From Desulfolinea sp964487745 (GTDB lineage: Bacteria; Chloroflexota; Anaerolineae; Anaerolineales; Villigracilaceae): 64,000 nt of DNA. Below are positions 59,687 through 64,000 of the stretch, piece after piece (the first letter of the stretch is position 1; the number at the start of each line of letters is the position of its first letter). The position numbers were made by a program, and so were the translations under genes. The stretch is from positions 17,500-81,499 of the forward strand of contig CAZASG010000013.1 of assembly GCA_964487745.1 (NCBI GenBank), written 5' to 3'. The notes beneath the pieces are model-generated. The model was not told the origin of the DNA, did not search any database, and saw only the letters and a list, made by a program, of their open reading frames with translations.

Positions 59687-60511
59687 ATGCAGAAAAATGC
59701 CCCCAAGCTCACAAAATGGCTTATCCCGCTTGCAGCGCTAATCGCCATTACAGTCTATATTGTCATCACCCCGCCCGGGCTTCTCGGCAAGGCAGACGCG
59801 GTCGGTTACGCCATCTGCCATCGTATTGATGAGCGTTCCTTCCACATTCACGACCGCCAACTCCCCATGTGCGCGCGCGATACGGGCACCTTCACCAGCG
59901 CCGCCCTTAGTATGCTCTTCATCGCCATTATCGGCAAAAAACGCGCGGGGATGCCCGCAAAAAAGATTGGTATCGTTCTTGTCACATTATTTCTTATCTG
60001 GGGCTTCGATGGCGCAAACTCCTATCTATATCTCATCAAGCAAACCTATCCCGGCGCACTGCCGCAGATCCCCAATCTCTATATTCCCAACAATACTCTC
60101 CGTTTGCTAACTGGGAGCGGAATGGGGATGGGGATGGCATCCGTACTTTATGCCGCCTTCAACCAGACCGCCTGGAAAGATGTGGATATGCGCCCCGCCC
60201 TCGCATCGTGGCGTGATTTGGGCTTGCTTGTCACCATCATCTTGGTCGTCGATCTCCTGGTTTTGTCGGAGTCACTCATCGTCCTTTACCCGGTTGCCTA
60301 TATCAGTGTTTTCGGCGTCCTCATGCTCCTATCCCTCATCTTCAGCGTCGTTTGGATGATGATCATGCGCCAGGATAATAGCTTTACCCACTTCAAGGAT
60401 ATGTGGCTTGCCATCCTTGCCGGTTTTACACTCGCTCTCATTATGGTCATGGGTATCGACTTGCTCCGTTTACAAATGACAGGTACCTGGGGCGCCTTCC
60501 CAATAGGGTAA
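59687..60511 (+). CDS. DUF2085 membrane protein
   Basis: A 274-residue polytopic protein with about six or seven helices. The diagnostic DUF2085 segment CHRIDERSFHIHDRQLPMCARDTG contains conserved Cys, His and Asp residues that look like a metal or haem site. The function is unknown. The frame is open to 59651, but the promoter overlaps that stretch and the start at 59687 (MQKNAPK) agrees with a transcript beginning there. It is followed 41 bases later by the DUF4126 gene. Confidence 0.82.
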   Translation: MQKNAPKLTKWLIPLAALIAITVYIVITPPGLLGKADAVGYAICHRIDERSFHIHDRQLPMCARDTGTFTSAALSMLFIAIIGKKRAGMPAKKIGIVLVTLFLIWGFDGANSYLYLIKQTYPGALPQIPNLYIPNNTLRLLTGSGMGMGMASVLYAAFNQTAWKDVDMRPALASWRDLGLLVTIILVVDLLVLSESLIVLYPVAYISVFGVLMLLSLIFSVVWMMIMRQDNSFTHFKDMWLAILAGFTLALIMVMGIDLLRLQMTGTWGAFPIG

Positions 60512-60552
60512 ACTAAAGGTAATTCTTACCGATATGTAGAAGGGATCATCCA

Positions 60553-61122
60553 ATGGAATTACTCACCGGTATCTTTTCCGCCTTCGGGCTATCTGCCAGC
60601 GCAGGGCTTAATGCTTATATTCCGCTGCTGGCAGTCTCTTTGATCGCTAAATTCACTGACCTAATTGAGCTTCAATCCCCCTGGGATACGCTTACCTCCT
60701 GGTGGGTGATCGGTATCCTTATCGTACTCGGCACCATCGAATTCTTCGCCGACAAAGTCCCCGCTGTGAACCACATCAATGACATTATCCAAACCTTTGT
60801 CCGCCCGGCAGCAGGGGCGATCGTCTTCGCTGCCAGCGCGAACGTGATAACAGATGCCAGCCCCGTCCTTTCGATGATCGCAGGACTACTCGTTGCTGGG
60901 AGCGTACACACGGTCAAATCGGCTGCGGTACGTCCAGCAATCACTGCGACTACAGGTGGAACAGCTCACGCCCCCGTCAGCTTTGTGGAAGATATTCTCT
61001 CCACCTTTTTGTCCATTCTCGCCATTGTTATTCCCATTCTCGTCGGCATTATTCTTGTTTTGCTAACGACCACGTTTATCTGGTGGTGGTGGCGCCGCTC
61101 AAACGCCAAAGCTTCAGCATAA
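60553..61122 (+). CDS. DUF4126 membrane protein
   Basis: A 189-residue, four- to five-helix protein. FSAFGLSASAGLNAYIPLLAVSLIAKF at the N end and the mid-protein AGLLVAGSVHTVKSAAVRPAITATTGG are typical of DUF4126. The function is unknown. It appears to share a transcript with the DUF2085 gene upstream and the two small membrane-protein genes downstream. AAGGGATC precedes the ATG as a weak Shine-Dalgarno. Confidence 0.82.
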   Translation: MELLTGIFSAFGLSASAGLNAYIPLLAVSLIAKFTDLIELQSPWDTLTSWWVIGILIVLGTIEFFADKVPAVNHINDIIQTFVRPAAGAIVFAASANVITDASPVLSMIAGLLVAGSVHTVKSAAVRPAITATTGGTAHAPVSFVEDILSTFLSILAIVIPILVGIILVLLTTTFIWWWWRRSNAKASA

Positions 61123-61145
61123 TATTTTATTCAAAGGAAAAGAAA

Positions 61146-61463
61146 ATGAACGATCAACCCTATCAACAACAAGTCCCCCCTACTGCGCCCAGTAGCACCC
61201 TGGCAATGATCAGCATGATCGCAGGCATCATCAGTTGGATATTAGCCCCGCTACTTGGCTCGCTGGTGGCGATCATCACGGGTCACATGGCAAAGCGTGA
61301 GATCCGCGAAAGTATGGGCCGCCTTCAGGGTGATGGCATGGCAACTGCCGGTCTCGTCCTTGGATATATTCAACTCGTGCCCGCCGTCCTCTGTATATGC
61401 GTCATCCTTGTAATGACGGCTTTGGGTATGACCATTCCTATTCTTGATTCACTTTCATTCTAA
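61146..61463 (+). CDS. DUF4190 small membrane protein
   Basis: A 105-residue protein. A Gln/Pro-rich cytoplasmic N end (MNDQPYQQQVPPTAPSS) is followed by two helices separated by the conserved loop GHMAKREIRESMGRLQGDGMATAGLVLG, the signature of DUF4190. The frame is open to 61083, but AAAGGAAAAGAAA fits ATG 61146. Likely cotranscribed with neighbours; role unknown. Confidence 0.82.
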   Translation: MNDQPYQQQVPPTAPSSTLAMISMIAGIISWILAPLLGSLVAIITGHMAKREIRESMGRLQGDGMATAGLVLGYIQLVPAVLCICVILVMTALGMTIPILDSLSF

Positions 61464-61475
61464 AAAGGAGTTTTT

Positions 61476-61637
61476 ATGAACGACAATCTTGTTCCCCCCG
61501 TCAAAGAGAAGAAGAAACCCAACACTTGGCTGATCGTTGGCATTGTAGCCATCGTCTTATGCTGCTGTGTGGTCGTCTTTGGTGGTCTCGCCTGGACATT
61601 CGGCGACCAGGTTATGAGCGCCCTTGGCGTCTACTAA
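61476..61637 (+). CDS. Small single-helix membrane protein (53 residues)
   Basis: ATG 61476 to TAA 61637, preceded by AAGGAG at a spacing of five. The product starts MNDNLVPPVKEKKKPN, positively charged, then has one hydrophobic helix (residues 18-40) containing three adjacent cysteines (CCC at 29-31), and a short tail. It starts 12 bases after the DUF4190 gene and ends at a terminator. The hexapeptide-level similarity of its start (MNDN) to the neighbour (MNDQ) is slight. A real gene judging by RBS, coupling and terminator; function unknown. Confidence 0.7.
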   Translation: MNDNLVPPVKEKKKPNTWLIVGIVAIVLCCCVVVFGGLAWTFGDQVMSALGVY

Positions 61638-61643
61638 AAAGAG

Positions 61644-61673
61644 AAAAGGCTTCCAGATCTGGAAGCCTTTTTT
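61644..61673. terminator. Terminator
   Basis: AAAAGGCTTCCAGA pairs with TCTGGAAGCCTTTT plus Ts; between convergent small-protein operon and haemolysin-III gene. Confidence 0.85.
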
Positions 61674-61693
61674 GATTCCTGGTTATTCAAAAA

Positions 61694-62362
61694 CTAACTT
61701 ACATCCAAGGGCAGGACATAAAAATAAATCCCGATAAAATGCGCAACACTCCCAGCTATAACAAAAAGATGCCAAACCAAGTGAATAAACTTGACGGTCT
61801 TGATCTTGTAAAAGATCGTTCCGCCTGCATAAAAAACCCCGCCAACGATCACCCATATAAAGCCTGAGAGCGAAACTGCGTCAATAACTTGTTTGCTAGC
61901 GACAAAGACCAAACTGCCCATCGCCATATAAGCAAGGATAAAGAACAGGCTCACACCCTGATTGAATTTCGTCGGTTTGAATATTTTGATGAGAATTCCA
62001 ACCAGCGCAAAACCCCACTCAATGCCAAAAATTACCCATCCAAATGTACCATGCAGGGCGATCAACGCCAGCGGGGTATAAGTGCCCGCGATCAAAATAT
62101 AGATCGCGATCTGATCGAAGTTAAAGAAAAACTCTTTCGCCTTCCCCTCCGGCAGCCAATGATTAAACGTGGACGAAAGATATAAAACCACAAGGGCACT
62201 GCCGTACACAATGGAGACAGCCAAATGCCATCCGCTCCCGTCCCTAAGAGAATATGCGATCATCAGGAGAAGCCCAACCACTCCCAACACTGCCCCAACC
62301 AGATGGGAGATCGCGTTGGCTAATTCTTCACTTTTTGTAAAACGTTGTATGGGGATATTCAC
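61694..62362 (-). CDS. Haemolysin III / PAQR family membrane protein (YqfA-like)
   Basis: A 222-residue seven-helix protein. EELANAISHLVGAVLGVVGL, YLSSTFNHWL with its Ser/His pair, AIYILIAGTYTPLALI and the last-helix HLVWHLFVIAGSVAHFIGIYFYV give the PAQR/HlyIII pattern with the Ser, Asp and three His residues of a zinc site. The start is a GTG at 62362 with AGGAG seven bases upstream. It overlaps the end of the ABC ATPase gene by 35 bases, so it is translationally coupled. Confidence 0.87.
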   Translation of the reverse strand: MNIPIQRFTKSEELANAISHLVGAVLGVVGLLLMIAYSLRDGSGWHLAVSIVYGSALVVLYLSSTFNHWLPEGKAKEFFFNFDQIAIYILIAGTYTPLALIALHGTFGWVIFGIEWGFALVGILIKIFKPTKFNQGVSLFFILAYMAMGSLVFVASKQVIDAVSLSGFIWVIVGGVFYAGGTIFYKIKTVKFIHLVWHLFVIAGSVAHFIGIYFYVLPLDVS

Positions 62363-63068
62363 TACTTACTCCTAAAAATTCCGCCACCCACGCCGAGGCG
62401 GGATGACTAACAATATCTTCGGGGCTGCCACTCTGGACAATTTCACCTTCATTCAGCAGCATCACTCGATGCGCCAGCGCGAAAGCCTCCAATTGGTCAT
62501 GGGTAACGTATATGGCTGGCACACCGCTACCGCGTAAAATATCGCGGATCTCGGCCAAAAGATACTCCCGCAAACGACGATCCAATGCACCGAGGGGTTC
62601 ATCAAACATCAATAAACGGGGACGGGGCGCAAGCGCCCGAGCGAGCGCGACCCGTTGTTGCTCACCGCCGGAAAGATCAGTGACTCGGCGAGATTCAAAT
62701 CCCGTTAAATCGACCTGTTTGAGAGATTCTTCGACCCGCTGCCGGATGGCATCCTTTGGCATCTTCTGCATCTTCAAACCAAAAGCAACGTTGTCGAAAA
62801 CATTCAAATGCGGAAAAAGCGCGTAATCCTGAAAGATCAACCCAAAATTCCGCTCATGGGATGGAGTATCCGCAAGGCTCCTTCCAGCCCACAAGACTTC
62901 GCCCGCTTCGGCTTCCTCCAAACCGGAGATGATCCGCAACAGCGTCGATTTTCCGCTGCCGGAGGGACCAAGCAAGCAAAGGGTCTCGCCCTGCGCCAAT
63001 TCAAGAGAAATGCCTTTTAATAGGGGCTTTCCTTCATAGGATTTCTGGATGTTATTCAAAGTCAACAT
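62328..63068 (-). CDS. Iron/thiamine-type ABC importer, ATPase
   Basis: A 246-residue ATPase of the FbpC/ThiQ/PotA type. Walker A GPSGSGKST, Q-loop IFQDYALFPHLNVFDNVAFGL, signature LSGGEQQRVALARAL, Walker B LLMFDEPLGALD and VTHDQ are complete. It lacks the C-terminal TOBE extension of the larger CysA/FbpC members, so is closer to ThiQ/WtpC. It is seven bases downstream of the permease. Its end overlaps the haemolysin-III gene. Confidence 0.88.
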   Translation of the reverse strand: MLTLNNIQKSYEGKPLLKGISLELAQGETLCLLGPSGSGKSTLLRIISGLEEAEAGEVLWAGRSLADTPSHERNFGLIFQDYALFPHLNVFDNVAFGLKMQKMPKDAIRQRVEESLKQVDLTGFESRRVTDLSGGEQQRVALARALAPRPRLLMFDEPLGALDRRLREYLLAEIRDILRGSGVPAIYVTHDQLEAFALAHRVMLLNEGEIVQSGSPEDIVSHPASAWVAEFLGVSSEYPHTTFYKK

Positions 63069-63074
63069 ATTTTG

Positions 63075-64000
63075 TCACCACTCCCCTGTTCCCGGGAAGC
63101 GCAACCTTTCTATCAAGAAAATACTGATCGTGGTCAGCGCCATTAGAATCGTCGCCATCGCCATTGCTTGTCCGTAATTCAACCCACCTGGCTGGGAAAG
63201 AAATCTATAGATCGCCGTGGGGATGGTCGGGTACTCGGGGCGTGCCAAAAGGGAGGTCGCTCCAAACTCACCCAATGAGACGGTAAATGCAAAGGTCGCC
63301 GCAGCAAGCGTAGCACGGGAGATGATCGGAAAATCCACTGTCAGCCAAACTCTGAATGGCGAAGCACCGAGCATCGCCGCCGCTTCTCGATACCGCTGGG
63401 GAATGGATGCTAAGGCAGGTTGCAACGAACGGATCACAAAAGGCAAGGCGATCATCGTATGCGCCAGTGGAACGAGGAAAGGCGAAGCGATCCAGTTTAA
63501 CGGTGGGCGACTAAAGGCGATGATGAATCCCAAGCCGAGGGTTACGGCAGATGCTCCGAGCGGTAGCATCAGGAATGGGTCAAGGGCGTTATCGAGCTTG
63601 GTCGGTTTCGCTAATGCCGATGCGACCGGAAATCCCAGCAAAAGCGAGAGCACAACTGTGATCCCTGCATACTGGAGCGAATTCCGCGCTGCCTGAATAG
63701 GCGGAACATAAAAACGTGAGCTACGCCTATTGATGAAAAGCTCTGCGTAATAATCCGTTGTAAAACCTGATTCTAGGGTTGTCCGCTCTCCACGATTTGC
63801 TTCAAGTTTGCTCACCGAGCGCAGAGGCAGCGCAAACATGGGAAGAATAAAAAGGGCAAAAAGCACAAAATAAGAAGAGACCAGAAAAATACGCTCAGAG
63901 AAAGTTTTTGCAGGGCGAAGATAGGTCGCAGATTCTCGCTGCGCTGTCTGGACGGATGTTTTTGCCAGCATTTTGCTATAAAGAACGGAAAAGATCAGTG
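63075..64000 (-). CDS. Iron/thiamine-type ABC importer, permease (5' partial, probably two-domain)
   Basis: A binding-protein-dependent permease. The first ATG seen is at 63971, but the frame stays open to the window end with hydrophobic LIFSVLYSK before it. This looks like the last helix and hinge of an N-terminal half, as in FbpB/ThiP permeases that fuse two six-helix halves. The visible half shows six helices, the EAA loop (REAAAMLGASPFRVWLTVDFP) and SLGEFGATSLLARPEYPTIPTAIYRF, typical of Fe(III)/thiamine importers. The binding protein is presumably beyond the window. Confidence 0.85.
   Translation of the reverse strand, partial: LIFSVLYSKMLAKTSVQTAQRESATYLRPAKTFSERIFLVSSYFVLFALFILPMFALPLRSVSKLEANRGERTTLESGFTTDYYAELFINRRSSRFYVPPIQAARNSLQYAGITVVLSLLLGFPVASALAKPTKLDNALDPFLMLPLGASAVTLGLGFIIAFSRPPLNWIASPFLVPLAHTMIALPFVIRSLQPALASIPQRYREAAAMLGASPFRVWLTVDFPIISRATLAAATFAFTVSLGEFGATSLLARPEYPTIPTAIYRFLSQPGGLNYGQAMAMATILMALTTISIFLIERLRFPGTGEW

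Overview
This 64 kb window is a gene-dense bacterial chromosome segment of roughly 50% G+C, with no rRNA, tRNA, CRISPR array or recognisable insertion sequence. No stretch longer than about 220 bases lacks a gene. The gene set and style suggest an uncultured or anaerobic member of Chloroflexota, class Anaerolineae. Pointers are duplicated BMP-type nucleoside importers, a fused selenium-dependent-type molybdenum hydroxylase, TIR-TPR proteins, bactofilin-like and lipoprotein genes, and many dispersed palindromes in intergenic DNA. This placement is inference from familiarity; no database was searched.

Layout. 1-1.9 kb: the tail of a first nucleoside ABC importer. 1.9-5.8 kb: a PIN-like orphan, a NUDIX hydrolase, and threonine synthase with an AI-2E-type membrane protein. 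5.8-14.3 kb: a purine/nucleoside block with a fused 2Fe-2S/Mo xanthine dehydrogenase-like enzyme, a divergent GntR/UTRA regulator, and a complete BMP importer (two permeases, lipoprotein, double ATPase). 14.4-18.7 kb: glycosyltransferase, two lipoproteins, MATE exporter. 18.8-26.4 kb: an eight-gene leftward operon headed by a MerR/B12-binding (CarH/LitR-like) regulator and followed by membrane and lipid-type enzymes (sulfatase-fold membrane enzyme, TIGR01777, DegV, SRPBCC, DUF1295, SDR). Its last gene is a peroxiredoxin-like protein whose catalytic cysteine codon is TGA, read here as selenocysteine. 26.5-28.5 kb: a divergent ABC exporter pair sharing a symmetrical promoter region with that operon.

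28.6-41.1 kb: ribA, a SixA-like phosphatase, a PatB-like lyase, DtxR with an FTR1 iron permease, MinD-like with HAMP-GAF, a nucleotide-transporter-like protein, pyrimidine-nucleoside phosphorylase, an acidic TPR protein and ndk. 41.2-48.8 kb: housekeeping genes (rsfS, thpR, response regulator, bioY, obg, folD, a FocA-type channel, a zinc alcohol dehydrogenase carrying an in-frame palindromic insertion, nadD). 48.8-55.1 kb: two TIR-TPR paralogues flanking an ECF sigma / anti-sigma / bactofilin-like operon. 55.3-59.5 kb: a zinc/manganese ABC importer with a YibE/F protein. 59.7-61.6 kb: small membrane proteins. 61.7-64 kb: a haemolysin-III protein and an iron/thiamine-type ABC importer cut by the window end.

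The main result is the probable selenoprotein at 18799-19272. Any ordinary gene caller would truncate it to 107 residues. With the selenium-dependent-type molybdenum hydroxylase at 5796-8387 it implies that this organism uses selenophosphate in two ways. The selenoprotein also closes a candidate light- or B12-responsive membrane and oxidative-stress operon.
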